Under the pieces are notes generated by a model. That model saw only the letters and a list, made by a program, of their open reading frames with translations, had not been told where the DNA came from and ran no database searches. The translations under genes and the position numbers were made by a program. A stretch of 64,000 nt of DNA. Origin: Drechslerella dactyloides (lineage: Eukaryota > Ascomycota > Orbiliomycetes > Orbiliales > Orbiliaceae). The stretch lies in NCBI GenBank assembly GCA_020064725.1, contig JAGTWJ010000003.1, positions 558,001-622,000 of the forward strand, in the 5' to 3' direction. Shown here piece by piece: positions 12,501 through 26,166 of this stretch. Every line of letters begins with the position of its first letter. Position 1 is the stretch's first letter.

Positions 12501-15500
12501 TAGACATGCAATGCTCGGGTCCGTTGTCATCATGAGCGTGTGTAAGGTAAAATGTATAATTGCTGAGATAGCTGGCTTTATGCATGACTTTTGCGGAAAT
12601 TTTCGTAGGCAACATATCGATTGTAGATATCACAGTGTTTGGGTCAAAGTGGCTGGGCTCACGTTGGAGCCGGTATCAAAAATCCCGATAGTTGAGCTGG
12701 CCGAAATACCTTTGAGCCGCAGGCTGCAGTCATAGCTCACTAGTTGCAGCCGTTTCGTATAGCGTTATCAATATCCATGAACAGGCCGATACAACCTTGT
12801 TATTATAATGTTCGTATCGATATTGCGAGAACATCTGTTATAACTCGGTCCATTTGGCCGCTGCGTCTGCCAAATAGGAGATGTGTCATGCAGACATCGT
12901 ATCGTTCTATGCATTTGATCGATGGCTTGGTGGATTGTTAAAGGCTAGTGAGCTCGCGCATGCCGCTCAGTCCGATGTTGAACTTTAGTATATAAGCGTC
13001 GGTCATGAGTATGACCCGCGGCTTGCATTTCGGCCCATGATTCTGTATATTGTGAGCATATGTCGCATAAGTTTCAAGTGTCTTCGCGGCTGTATGATGT
13101 TGCAGGGACTTGCATCACAGGCCTAGGTACTCAGGTCGGCGACAAGTGCCTGATATTTATATTTCCCTCTGAGCTCAGAACATGCGGACCCGATATAGCG
13201 CTTTGATGCCAGTATTGGAATCGGCCGTCATTTGACTGGCTTGGATCCTCGACCTGTATCAGGAGTGTAAGATGTACTTGTTGTAACATCGATATTGCAA
13301 CGTTGAATCGCTGCATACCCCAGGGCGATGCCCAGGCTTTGTCTTTTTGAACATTATTATATTTTCTGGGCTGCCCTGTAGTTGTCATGGCCTATTGTGC
13401 CAAGCTTTTGAGCGTTCCATCGTATGAATCGCTCCAATGGTTGTCCATGATCCAGCTGTACTGAGCTTGTGCTCTCTGCTCTACCTCACGGTTATGGCAC
13501 AGCATGTTCGCGGCAATAAGCGGTGCCCTCTTTCTTCATAATTATATCACCGTCTTCGAGTGGTTCGTCCGGTGACTTGCATTCTTGTAGAAGATGTCCA
13601 TAGTATATGCGTCGTTCATAGCAGTAGACCGCCGATCGATCCCTTGTAGATGTTGTAAATGTATTCATGACATGTCCCGGGATACTGGTCAGACAAGTGC
13701 ATGGTGGAAGTTGTCTTTTTCTAGTAGACTCGGCCACATAGAAGAACAGTCTCTTCAGTGTTGATTCGCTTGCATGTAGATGTGGAAACCGAATTTCCGT
13801 CAATATGAAAGAGCGCACAGTCGATAAAAGAAGGTCACCTTCTTATCCAGGATAAATGCTGATGCATGTGTGGATGGTGAAAGCCTATCTTTGCATATAC
13901 TCCAGCTCTGGTTCAACCAGATAGTCGATGTGGCATTTAGTGATTGGCTCCCCGCTTTTCATAGCACTGCAATATGTAATATTCGTGCGTTCACATCGTA
14001 GTAGCCTCACCCGCATATAGCTCGTGAAAGCGCATATTTTTAGTAGAGTCTCAGCTACATATGGATAATGGACGTGATTGGTTTGACACGGCACTCCCCA
14101 TCCAGATGAATGTATGCCAGAAGGGTACGCGTATACGGTAGCCCACGTATAGATGGCGAAGGCTGATATTTTTGTCGACTTATACATCGGATCCCTGTCG
14201 TTTTCATTCCCAAATGAGGGCATTTGCAATTAAGGTGTAATCATAGTATCTGACGACTTGATCCGAGTTGGCGCGTGGTCAGTATGTAGCGGGTCCATGC
14301 TTTTATTTTATGTATGTGTGTGGTGAACATCAGAGGTTCAGGAAGTGGTGAAGGAGAACGAGCTGTTCATGCTGGACCGAGCGATCTCTCAGAAATATAG
14401 ATGTGCGACGTGACATCGGAGACCTTGCAAGACGCGTTCCGTATACGTAGCTTGATCATGATTTGGCCTATTTGTGCCTATAGATCCTTTAAGCGATCCA
14501 TGCGCCGTCTGTTCACCGGTTCCGTCTTAATCTGCTTGTTCTTGTGCTGTATTTTGTGGCCTCATCGTGGTGCTTGCTGATTGACTGTTGGAAGGTGGTG
14601 TTCACGCCGTAATTTTCCTCAAGTCCCACAATACTTTCATCTTCCAAGGTTTCGATCCCGTTCAGCTGTTGCCTTGACAAATGACATCAGTTGAGCTTCT
14701 AAAGCTCGAGCATCTGTGTGTATCGTTAAAGCTACCCGCGGCCGGGTCTCGCTGCTGCCCGAGACATCAGTTGTTCTGAGCGCTTAGGCACGAAGTATGC
14801 GTATGTATATATAAAAGATTGCATTAGGCGAGCCTTTGGAAAAGATGAATATTTCTGAACCGTGTAGCTAGGTGTCGGTGACCCAACCACGACCAATTTG
14901 CTTCCCATGGCATCGTAGATGTAGACAGAGTTGTTCTGGCACCATGTGTAACCGCAAAACAGAGTGCAACCACTTCATGTATCTGTGGTCCGTTGCTCTG
15001 TTATCAGCACATACATTGAGCCATCTCTTTCCGAAAGTACATCAGCTAGAAGGATATATATAGAACATCGTATATGGTACTGTCAGGATGAGAGTAGCGC
15101 TTTCCAGCCTAGTGCATCTGGCAGCTCGGAATGCATGATAGTGACATATCCGATGTGTTTTGGAGATGTGTATCTGTCATTTGAGGATGCTCAAGCTTAG
15201 TCTCAAGATGTTGTCGGTCTCAGTCATAAGGTCTGCGGCATAGATCTCTTCAGTATCCGTCAATGGTATTGTTCTAGATATGTACTGCGCACATATATCA
15301 AGGGGTTTGATCGTTCGCCTTGGTGCGGGTTAACGTCGTATAGTGACTGTATTTCTTCAGCAAGGATCTTTCTGTAAGGCGCTCTCATATGAGAGGGGGA
15401 TAGCGGGCTTGCTGCGTATGTAATTCGAGATGGTCCGATTTAATAAAATTTTGGTTATGGAATGGGCGCTGGAATTGCTTGACTGCATGTGGCTTCTGCT

Positions 15501-16412
15501 AAATCCTCTAGGTACTTGTATGGATGGACAGCCTTGTCGGCCATATTGTAGAGTGGGCGGTGATAGCATGGCATCAATGGCCTCGTCGGCCGTAGTCGTA
15601 ATCGCAGAGCAGAGCTGGAGCCAGAGATGCAAACGGTTGGTATTTGAGGTAGTAATAACAATAGTCGTAACCATGTGATGAAAGATGGAGAGTGTCGTAG
15701 AGAATCCGTATATAGATTGGTTTCATCTGATGATTGGAGTGCCTTCTTCGTCTCATATGTCTTTGGTGTCTCGCTTGATCACTCTAGGAATATCCATGAT
15801 ATCAGCCACGTGTCAGCGACGCGTCTCTATAGACGATCGATCCACCTACCCGCTGGCGGTATTTTCGCAACTCAACTTCTCTTCACGAAATTCGAATGCA
15901 TCAGATAGACCGTTTCGTATCATGAGATGTCACAGAGGTGGTGATGCTGGAAATGGTAGGATATACGCGTCTCATTCCATAGATGAAGAATCCCACTGTA
16001 ACATGCATAATCAGGTCACGACCTGCAATATCGACGGTGTATCCAGATAATGCATCTTAGGGTCAACGACCCTTTTGACGTTGGAGTCAGAATAGACCGG
16101 AACAAGCGACATCATAGTGGCGTAATAACGGGCCAGATCGGGATCGTAGAAGCATATAGTACGATCTGCGGTATAGGTGACAGATCGGATATGTGACATG
16201 TACCCCCAGAAGAACCATTTGAAGTTTCTAAGAATAGATATATATAGAGATGGTGGAGTGTCGTGGCATAGGAGGTGCGGTCATGAAGTTGAGTAGTGTC
16301 GCGTGCCATATGCATAGGAAGTCGAGAGTGAGAACAAAGAAATATCAAGAGGTTGACATACTATTGTGGATCGGGCCGGAGTATTAGACCAGCCCTCATA
16401 AGATGCTCCACA
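9574..16412. other. Gene-poor block, nothing recognised
   Basis: Nearly 7 kb of mixed-composition DNA rich in short palindromic words such as GCATGC and TATACGTATA. Open frames are short and show no protein domain, signal peptide or consistent splice pattern. The block is not strongly AT-rich by eye. I found no terminal repeats, transposase or reverse-transcriptase motifs. It could be old, decayed repeat DNA, but nothing seen proves that. Confidence 0.5.
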
Positions 16413-16428
16413 GCGCTAGGGCGCTAGG
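16413..16428. repeat. GCGCTAGG tandem pair
   Basis: Two perfect adjacent copies of GCGCTAGG, followed by a degenerate third (GCGTAAGG). No function can be assigned. Confidence 0.85.
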
Positions 16429-16726
16429 GCGTAAGGCTCTAGAGTGACATGCTAGGTCTACAGTCACCCGCTCAACGGCCCATCAGCGAGAAGAAGATGC
16501 AACAGGAGTGGAGAAAGAGCCGAGAGGAAAGAATGCTAAGCTAGCCTTTGACGATCTGTCTCCAACGCCACGCTCTGCATAGATATGAGCTTGGAATGTA
16601 AGTGTTGGCAATGTTGCAGAATCGCCACTTCTGAAGTTATAGGATTTCCATCATAGTATGGCATGCCGGATCCATATGCTGTGGGGGCGGGTTGGTGACA
16701 TGGCAAGTGATGTCACATTTAGATAT

Positions 16727-16748
16727 CTGCAGATTAACTGCAGATTAA
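16727..16748. repeat. 11-bp tandem duplication
   Basis: CTGCAGATTAA occurs twice with no spacer. It looks like a small slippage or repair duplication. It lies in gene-poor DNA. Confidence 0.9.
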
Positions 16749-17660
16749 GGTACAGGTACGAAGTTACATTACAAGGGCACGGTGTCAAGAGAGTGGAGCT
16801 CATCTGTGGAGCCTACCATGGAGAATTCCAGATGCACACATTAGGCCTGATATCTACCTACACCGAGCCGGCCGGTTCCAGAACATGTTGGCACGGTCTC
16901 GGCCCACATTTCCCAGGCGAATAGACAAGCCAGCCGGTTCAGCCCCGAGGGTTGCGAGACCGAATCCGGGCACGTACAGTATGTGCATGCACGGTAATTC
17001 TACATCCAGTCTACGCTGTTGTCCAAAGATAACAATGTACCGGATAGAAACATTTACCTGTGCCGCTGGGAGTCCCGGGGCGTTCTGGTATCATCCGCCG
17101 CTTCAAGAGCGATAAAGAACGCGCCTCATCAGACTCGGCTCCGCGGATCTTCGAATCGCAGGGATGGAGGCGGGTCCAGAGCGACGGTGGATACACAACG
17201 GTCGACGGATTCGAGAACGTTGCGGCCGGAATAGTGGGGACACGGTCCTGGAAAATACAAGATATCACGTCTATGAGCAAGCGCCACGAGCTCGCGTCTA
17301 CGAATTATGCATATCAGTATGCGTGACGTATAATATATGCAGCCAATGGATACAGATAAGCGGTAGACAAGAATGCCCAGGGGAATACTTGACAGGCGCC
17401 CACGAAGGATCGAGGTCCGGAGTTAAATCTCAACCGTGATGCGATTGAACAGGATGTCATGATTTACCGCGTCATGCACGTTGACGGCCGGAACGGGGAC
17501 ACTGCATGTATGTCTGGGTTTATCAGCTGCCGGCATGCCGACTTCCGTCGGACTATAACGTCGCGTCGACGACCGGCGCTTCACACCTAAATGATCGGGT
17601 TCGATTAGAGATCCGGTTCTGAGCAATGTGTCCCTAAAGCACGATGGGTAATGGCTGCGA

Positions 17661-17684
17661 TGTCCAGATGTCCAGATATCCAGA
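17661..17684. repeat. 8-bp triple tandem repeat
   Basis: Three adjacent units: TGTCCAGA, TGTCCAGA, TATCCAGA. The third differs by one G to A transition. It lies in gene-poor DNA. Confidence 0.9.
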
Positions 17685-20600
17685 TTACCGACCAGAGATT
17701 TATAGGAGAGTATCTATCGGCAGCGGACGCAGGCACTTGGCGGAGCGCACATTGTTAAAACTTAATGCCCAGTGTCGGTTAGCTGCAGTGCAGGCGAGTA
17801 CGAGTAGGCAACCGGAACCTCGTATTCGATATGCTGGCCGAAATTAATCATCGTCGATGCGCACGCCGCGGCAGACAGGTAGACATATGGGCGGTAAGCT
17901 GCTGCATGACGCGTCGGTGCTGACGTGACTTGGCAATGTGCGGCTGCGAGTGCGAAGGTACCTCCCGACGCATTATGGCTCATGTGGTACCTGCTATTCG
18001 ATTCGTCAGAATTCAGAATAGGATTCGTACTCGGAAGCTTCCGGTCAAGCACTGCCATTGTACTCCGTATGTACCAGATATCACACCTGGCAAGCTTGAG
18101 CTATATGCTTGAGCATGCTTATCTGGCGTCGAGCTTGCGGTCAGCTGTGTTAGGTAATTGAGCAGCGAGTCTTCGGGGACACGGACAGGTCAGAGGAATG
18201 CAACGAAGCATGAAGCGTTGTTGTTGTTGTTCGCAACCTGCAGTCCAGACTAATTGCAAGGCTGCACATTGCGACGACTGCTATCACATACTACTATTCA
18301 AATATTCGAAGCACGGTCACGCAGAAGTACCTCTCAGCCGCGTTGGAGCTTGGATGGGGCCCGAGCTGCTTGCCAAAGTATCCACCCTTTGACGGTTGAC
18401 GGTAAAGAGAAATCGATATTATCTGTCATGTTGTTCGCGCCCGGCGACAGCCGGCCCAGGGCTGACGTTGGGGCTGAAAGATGACAAGACCAAAAGGTCA
18501 AAAATTCTGCACTAGATGAGCTCGTAGACGGTTCGGCTTCGAAACGAGTGCGTATCCAAGGAAACTGGGCGCTGACGGGCAGCGCAGTTGCGAAATACGG
18601 CTAGGGCTTGAAGGAAAGTATTTCGGCTGAGAGTTTGAAACCAAAGCTATGCATGGTACATGGTCATTCTTAGTACATGTCTACAGACGAAAATCCTGCT
18701 CCGTCGACGTGACGACGAGGGTATACGAAAGTCAATAGGATCCAGCAGGGACTTATTCTTGACATCGCCCCACTAGCTCGCAACCTAGTCGCATGGCAGC
18801 AGATCCGGACGCAAGTTCGGCAGCCGCGTCGCAGGATAAAATCAGCGAGTGAATGTCATGATCACCGGATTCTAACGATTTGCCTTCGGAACTCTGTGAC
18901 AAAAATCTCAGACCTGGTCGTCGCCGAGAGTGCTCTTTTCTACAATTTTAGGCTCGCTGGGTTGCATCGCCATGGGTCGGAGGGCATGGCGGGCACGTTC
19001 CATTCGGCGGATGCGACCGTTGAGAAACCTCGGCGCGAAGGACAAGAGGACGAACAAAGAAATCCGATGGAGCACCCTGCAACATCGAGCTGGGCTTATT
19101 GGCCCACCCGAGCTCTTGACCGTGCAAATTTGGCTTGTCGGCCCCTTATCTGTTATCGACGCGAACAGGCGTACAGAACGAGCTAGCTGCTATCGGGCTG
19201 TGCGTCCAACCGACCAACCAGACCAGCGATATCATACAGTCGGTATAATTCAGACGAAGAAAAAAAAAAAGTAACATAGCGCGATAGACGAAGAAGGCAG
19301 ACGCTCTAGGATTCGGGATCATGTCAATTCGTTCAGCTCCACCCGCACCTTGAATTGTCTGCGTATGATGATGTACTGCACTCCGCACTGCTTGCTAGGA
19401 TTGTGACTGCGGTACTTGGTCTCTCGATATGATATCCATAACGTGCTTGCCGCGGGGAAAACTTTGCATTGGGCTCCGGACGGCGCTCGCTCACCCTCGT
19501 CTGGAATATCCACAAATTTTGTGCCGTGTAGTCGTCATCGCGCTCGCCAAGCCTTGCTGCCGACGGTGTTTCCCGCAAGTCAACTCTGATTGACAATGCA
19601 AGTGGCCCATCGCAGCTATAGCAAGCTATTGAGGCAGGCACGGACAGGTTATTATCCCTTGAGAAACACTTCTGTTACAGACAGTGAACGATATGCAAAA
19701 AAATAAAATAAGTCATAGACACGCGAGTGCAATCAGTTTGGCAACTAGCTCTCGGTGGCACGTTGAACTCCGCCAACGCTTGAAGAGTGGGCAATCCACG
19801 AGCAAAGATAGCGAGCGAATCGATAGACAGATGTCTATCCTCGGAGGCCTGCAAGCGCTTCTGGTAACGGGATTCCCAAGAATGAACAATTGCATGCAGG
19901 ACGCATAGGCAGGTCTCGCTAGTGGGCCCCACCGTCGGCGGCGTCATTCGCTGTCACCTTCTTTCAATGGGCATGCACAATCGATCCGGGCTGACGAATT
20001 CCTCGATGTGTATTTCATGCACCGGGACCCCGAATTAGAGCTACGATCTGGAGCCTAACAACCCCTCGGCCGTGGGCATTCGAGTGGGCTTTCAAGCTAT
20101 CCCTCAAACCCCTAGATGCTTCGAATTGTTCACCATCTTGGCGGGACGACGGCTCGATCCCAACCTCCCCCTTTTCCCCTTCATCGATACCGATACCAAA
20201 CTTGCAGAGTATCGTCCGGAAAGCTTAAAAGCTGTCTGCGGGTCGTCTGAAACGGAGATTTTCTAATGCTCTGGGAGGTAATCGATGCAGTATCATGTAC
20301 GCGTATCCATATGGATTTCTACACGAGCCACGGCCAGCAGTGCTTTAGTAAACGAGAGATTTAGCTAATCGATAGCCACACCGATACGCTAACCGGCATC
20401 ATTCCTCACCGGCTTCACGATCACAATCTCGTCTATACCAGCCGATCGCAGCCGTGTTATCCGCATTGGCCGCTTGGTGGCAGCGCTCGCTCTCGGCAGA
20501 ATTTGAAACTTGCCAGTTTGCCCTTAATTCCCAGCGGTCGCAGGTTTTCGGAACGTGAGCGTGAAGATTCCTTGGACTTCGGTGTGTTTTGTTGCGTGGA

Positions 20601-23600
20601 AGCCGTGCGTGTCATTAAAGGCGACCAACTATAGGCTAAAACAATCACGCCCGCGATTTTGACACTCCAAGCACCGTCCTAGTTTTTTTTTCTCCTGAAA
20701 ATTTGCGGAGTCGAGCAGGCCCTTTAGCGACGAAATTATTTAAAAAGGAAAAAAGAAAGAATGAAAGGGGAAAAAGGAGATAGGTGTTAATCTTAATCCA
20801 ATATTGGTGGTTCTTCCCGTAGGAGCAAGCCGGCCTGTTAGATTTCATCCAGAGCGAGAATTTTAATTTTGAGGCGGCGGCGAAAGATTTTTTTCTTCTT
20901 GTTTCTTCTCCTTTCATTTGAGATGCTGCTGTCGAAATTTGGAGCCTCTCTGACTTAGATCTTCTTTCGATCGAGTCGCAAGGAGACACGTCCCGATGGA
21001 AATTAAGAAGCGTCAATCAAATACCACGTTTGGGGGAATATCGATTCGTGTAAATGAAATGTTGGACACATGTTGTATTTTTAGAACAGGGCAGCGACCG
21101 CGACCGCCGTCTGAGCAAAGCCTGTGCCAGCGGGACTGAGCCAGGCGGCCGGCCACGAGAGCAAAAAAAAATTTGAAATTTGATATGTATCCTGCCGGCC
21201 CGTGCTGCTTGTTTGCTGGTCCGGATTCCAACAGCCGGCTGCACTGTCTCTGCCTAAGCTTTGTTGGCTCACCTTCCCTGAGCGTTGGCGAGCAGGAAGG
21301 AAGGCAATTGCAAGAAATTCACTCCTTTCTCGCTTTTTTCCTCGGCAGACAATATTATATTACCGTATGTGCGTGAACCGACCTTGCAGACTGGACATGC
21401 ACTATGCATGCTGGCGAGATTCTTCTCCTGAGTAAGAAATGAGCTTGGTTGCGGTGAAAATGGAGCAAGCCCTCTCTGCTTCCAGCAAGTGCACATGTGC
21501 GTTATCCAACTGTTGCAATTTGGCCGATGGGACGCTGTATGTACCGTAGGAACATCAGGGACAGCATGAAGAATGAAGAGACCAAACTGGATACTTTCGT
21601 ATGGGCCTTCCTACCAGAGCAACCGGCGGGATCGGAATACAAGCCCCCATGTACCGGCCACGGGCATACCAGGCCACGATTGACCTTGATTTCTCGATTT
21701 TCGAGGTTCCTTAGCAATCAAGCAAAAACCCAGCTGGTGGTCATTTTCTGACGCGAGCCGTTTCCAGAGCTAGCCCACGGATACCTCCAGCACGTCATTC
21801 GGTCACCCCACTCGGCCAGGACGGAATTTTAAGACTTGTGAGCTAACAAAAAAAAGAGTTGGCTGACGACCATTCTTGGTGCTGCTATTTTTTGACCAGC
21901 CAACGTTCCAGCGGTCTACCGGCATATATTTTCGCCGCAGGCGAGAGTCATCGGTGACATGGCCTTTGGGCTAAGCAAAGTAGCATGACTATCTTGAGCA
22001 CATTGTCGAGCCAGAAACTGTTTTACGCTCCGTTCGACGTGGAACGGGGCGGTGACTCGAGCGTCGTACTTGTGGTAGCTCCGGGGGGGGAGAATTATGC
22101 CTTGGGGGCGAACACCGGCGTCCCAGGTTCAAGTGGCCATGCCGCTTCAGCATCCAGGCGGGCTTGTTTGTCCCGCGAGATGAGCCAAGGTCCCGCCAAG
22201 GGCAATCCGAAATGGGGGTCGTCTCGCTCCCCTTTCGCACGGCCAGGGAGCAGGAGACAAGCCCAAAAGACGTTGCTCAGAAGGACAAACTACTACTTTA
22301 GGCACGTCTCTCGATCTGTGCATGAAATCTGGCTTGCAGAGTGGAATTTTTTTCGACTTCGAGTCCCTTCGATGATTCTAGGCAGGTCCGGGTAGCGCAA
22401 GCCAGCCAAGACGGAGGGTGAGGGATAATTTGCAGTCGGATTGTCCTCAAGGACCGACGCCTTCAAGCAGGAGACAGCCGAACGAAGAAACGGAAGAGGG
22501 AGCGGACCTGAATATGCAGTCGCGATATTGCTTTTGTGGCTCCCGTTGGTCATTGCCTGTTTTGCGAGACGGCCAGGGCGAGGGGTGGGAGCAGCGAGCC
22601 GGCTAACCAGCAGTCGAGCTGGTTAGGATTGGGGGCGCAAGCTCTGCGTCGATGGGCTTTTTGTCCCAATCCTTGCCCGTGTGCCCCCTGCTTGATAAGA
22701 GGCGCTCAAGTTTTTTGGGTGTCCGACAGATCTCTCATGCAGTGAGCGTGGAGCCATTCCGAATGCGAAGTAGTGCGAGGGCAGCAACGAAAAGAAAAAG
22801 AGAGATTATGGAAACAATGAGTGTTTGAATAGAGCTACGGTTGATTGGCTGTGGCCCGATGGTGGTGCCTGGGCGATGCGGGCTCCTTTTTTTCGTAACA
22901 GCAACTCGGCTGGAATCGCGAGAGCTGAACGAAGCGAATCGTAAATCCCATATGGCGATGCACTGTGGCAGCAGCAAGCCTGCGTGGCCATTACGAACAT
23001 TCTCGCAATTATACACTGCATACTTGGTACAGTGTGTTCAATGCGCGATCAAGACATCCTCAATCGGCCGCGCTGTCCACAGCATCCGGACGTATCGGAA
23101 GCACGATTATAATTATTCTGGAAAAGAAGAAATGATATGAGTTATTGGCCGTAATAAGATCAGGAGCTGGACAGGAGAGAGACGCACCGCGGCCGGCCAA
23201 AAGCAATTCTGCCAGAAGATATCCACCCGGACGAACACTCCATGGCAACATGGATGAATGCACGGTGACAGACAGCAGCCCGCCCGCCAGCCAGCCAGCC
23301 AAAGATGGAGAGAGAGACGGACAATACAGATAGCTAGCAGACGACACAGAGTCCACATTGTCCATCGTCTTTCTCCTCGATCGCTGCAGCTGGCTGCTCT
23401 GGTGTTCTTTGCGTGCATGCGTGCGGGAGCAGAAGATGGGCAGGGGTGCGAGAGCCGGCCAGAGTGGGTGAATCGCCGCGAGGCCAATTTCGCTGAGCAA
23501 GGTCCCAACCTCCCTTGCATTGTCTGGCTGCATAATTGGAGGAGGAGGCTGTATTTCGTTTTTCCTCCTTTCTGACTTTTGCGATTGAGCCTTTGTTTCT

Positions 23601-23693
23601 TTTCTTTTCCGTGGCCTTCGAAGTTTCTTTTTCCGCTGCAGTTGTTTACGGGATGGTGTGGTGAAGTGGGCGAGGGCGAGGGAGCAGTGAGAC
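17685..23693. other. Gene-poor block, nothing recognised
   Basis: About 6 kb with no supported gene. An A12-type homopolymer lies at about 19259-19271, and several A/T homopolymer stretches lie at about 20690-20910. The longest frame (21985-22395, 136 codons) has no domain and random-looking composition. The last few hundred bases before the gene at 23971 become pyrimidine-rich and probably carry its promoter. Confidence 0.45.
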
Positions 23694-23713
23694 CCATCCA
23701 TCCATCCATCCAT
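23694..23713. repeat. CCAT tetranucleotide microsatellite
   Basis: Five perfect CCAT copies in the 5' flank of the small secreted-protein gene, about 260 nt before its start codon. Confidence 0.92.
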
Positions 23714-23970
23714 CTCACCGAGCGAGAGTTCCAGCGCAGCCCGCCAGCCTAGCTAAAGGTCCCCGACTGGTACATAAAGACGGTCGTCCCCTAATTCCTT
23801 CGCTCTCATCCTCATCCTCATCCTTCGCAATAGTAACATTCGTTCCCGAAAGTTAATATTCCGTTAATTTCAACCTCCCTTTCCAACCTTCGTCTTTCGC
23901 TTCAAATACATCGAAACCACTCGCAGGTTCTCTAAGAGTTCAGCTCGCCAAAACAAATATATCAATCAAA

Positions 23971-24418
23971 ATGCAGTTCAGACTCGTCGCCGTTACCATC
24001 GCCGCCCTCGCCGCTGGTGTTTCCGCTCAGTATGTGGTCCTTCAGTCAATGCTATCGCAATCCTCGAATCCTCGAACCTGGGGAACTCGGTCGTTATCGG
24101 CATGAGAGAGGACGTTATAAAATTTATATACGAGACGCGGGATCACGGAACAAGATAGCTAATATATCACACGCGTCCCTTACAGAAATGCCACCCAGCC
24201 CAACGTCACTGGTACCGGCCTCCCGACTCCCACCCCGACTGCGAACGCTGCTTGGTCCAACGCCGTCAGCATGGGAGGACTTGCCCTTGCTGTTGCCGGT
24301 GTCGTCGCTGCTGTAAGTTTTTCATTGTATCCATCTGCATGAGCATTCCTCATCCGAGATGCGGGGATCAATCAATCCGAAAACATACTAACGGTGCTCC
24401 TACATCTAGGCCTTCTAA
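23971..24418 (+). CDS. Small secreted protein, probably GPI-anchored
   Basis: Three exons: 23971-24029, 24186-24312, 24410-24418; 64 residues. The last exon holds only three codons (Ala, Phe, stop) and follows a clear branch site (CATACTAACGG). The N-terminus is a signal peptide (MQFRLVAVTIAALAAGVSA). A short mature part carries two N-glycosylation sites (NAT, NVT) and a Thr-Pro run (PTPTPT). The C-terminus is a hydrophobic tail (GGLALAVAGVVAAAF) preceded by small residues, the pattern of a GPI-attachment signal. If the tail is removed only about 20-25 residues stay at the surface. No enzymatic role is visible. Cell wall or membrane surface placement is an inference from the layout. Confidence 0.82.
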
Positions 24419-26166
24419 TCGTATCGCATGATAGCAAAGCAAATTCTTTTACGCAGCCTTTTCTTCGACGTTGTCCAGGCACATTATACCCACCTTCCTC
24501 GGTTTCCTCCCGCCATGGCTTTTCGCATTATCCGGAACCATGGTCAAGCCGCTGTATGTTGCAGCGATGGGGAACACCAGATGGATTCCGTTGATTGCAT
24601 GGCGTCTTCGATGTATTTAAAGTCTTAATTTTTAATGCATCCCTTCTTTCTTGCCCATTTATACTATTTATCTTCGGCTGGTTTTATTTGATCTCGCGTG
24701 TGCTGCAGTTTTTATTACGCACATCTCTTGCGCATGTCGGTGTTTCTTCGATCTGTTAATATGGGATCATTCTTAGAGTTATTAGCTAGTTAAGGCACGA
24801 TCGTTGACGTCCTTCTCTAATATCATTTTGGTTGCCGAATGTTCCGAATGTTCTCGTATATTTGATTGATATCGCGGATTCTGCATGTTGTAGTCAAACA
24901 GTTGCCGTCGGTGGGTCTCGTCTCGGCTGTGGGTGAGAAGTGACCCTACTCTGACACAACCTAACCTCCAATCTGCTGGTAAGCAAGGCGGTACTTGTTC
25001 GGTACATGGCAGATCAAAATGCACTGTCGAGTCAGCGAATCCTTCAGCCTCAACGAGCTAAGCTGCAGGTGTCCGCCTAATTTGTCTTGTGTTACCTCAG
25101 CCCATCCTTCGTCGGTCGGTCGTCGTCGGTGGTCACTTCGTTCGAAGGTTATTGTGCCCAGACGCCATGTGCGCCGTGTGCTATAAATAAAGGGACAGCT
25201 CTTGGCTTGGCCTGCCGACGGTTAACCTCGCACGCCGACATGCATTTGGAATACGCTTGTCCGCTAGTACAAAAAATGGTTTTTATTGTTCATCCTTCTC
25301 GTCCGCGAATGTGTATAAATCCTTAGGATGCGTGTTCTGAATGCCGCGATTGCGTCTCCAGGCCGCTATAGCCTCTGATCGCGCTTCGCCGTTGGGCCTA
25401 GTCGACTGGCTCTCCTGACTTGGCCCATCTTGAATTTCCGCAACCGGGTGGACCGAAGCTCCGGCGTAGTTCTGAGAACGCCTGCGTAGAACGCATCACC
25501 GGCGAACCAGCCAACACAACGTGACGCCCGATGAGGCCCATCTGGCTCCAGCTACCTCCATTTATAGCCGCAGGTATCTCCGCGACATGTGCCCATCGCA
25601 TAGCATTGTCGACGAAACTGCCCGTTGCTGCCGTCTGCTATTCGCACGCGGCTACTGCAAGCTGTTCGGGATCGTAGAATCCAATTCGTGACCCGTAACC
25701 TGTGACCGCCTGCCTTGCTTCCGGCGTCTGGCGTGTCCGCTCTGTTGCACGGAGCAGCGTGGTGCCGCGCCTTCCTGCCAAAGCTGCAAGCTGGCCTGCG
25801 TACGTACGTTCATTCGCCTGCTGCTGTATGCTTCTACAACAAACACGAAAACCCTCCACGCAGACACCATCAACTCCATCACCATCACCATCACCATCGT
25901 CCGCCATCGCCCGTCTTCGAGACCATCCATCAACGCCTTCTCCTACCTCCCCACGTGCCATCGTACCGCATCCTCCACGCGAAACACGACCTCTACACAT
26001 CCTCCGGCCCGCTCTCATCCTTCCTTCCATCTTGCCGTTTAGCGTCTCACGTCCCTTTACGCATCTTCTCCTTTTCGACCACAATTCGCGCTCATATGCG
26101 TCCAACCTAAGCTTCAACCATCATCGACCTTTTCCTTTCTTCGTCAATTAGACTTCCATCGCAAAG
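24419..26166. other. Intergenic, clathrin promoter and leader
   Basis: This holds the 3' end of the small secreted-protein gene and the promoter of clathrin. A CCATCA microsatellite (just under four copies) lies at 25876-25898. From about 25850 the plus strand is pyrimidine-rich, as expected for the clathrin leader. The frames at 25638-26151 on both strands are Pro/Ser-rich translations of this leader and I do not support them. Confidence 0.6.

Noticed and set aside
17140..17165. TTCGAATC resembling a tRNA B box
   Set aside because: The flanking bases do not form a T-stem and no A box lies at the right distance.
19259..19271. A-rich homopolymer as the tail of a retroposed element
   Set aside because: No target-site duplication or element body could be seen next to it; single homopolymers are common.
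21985..22395. 136-codon plus frame in the gene-poor block
   Set aside because: No domain, no splice context, composition of random GC-rich sequence.
25638..26151. Frames of 130-160 codons on both strands before clathrin
   Set aside because: Low-complexity Pro/Ser/Thr or Arg/Gly translations of the clathrin promoter and leader with its CCATCA repeat.
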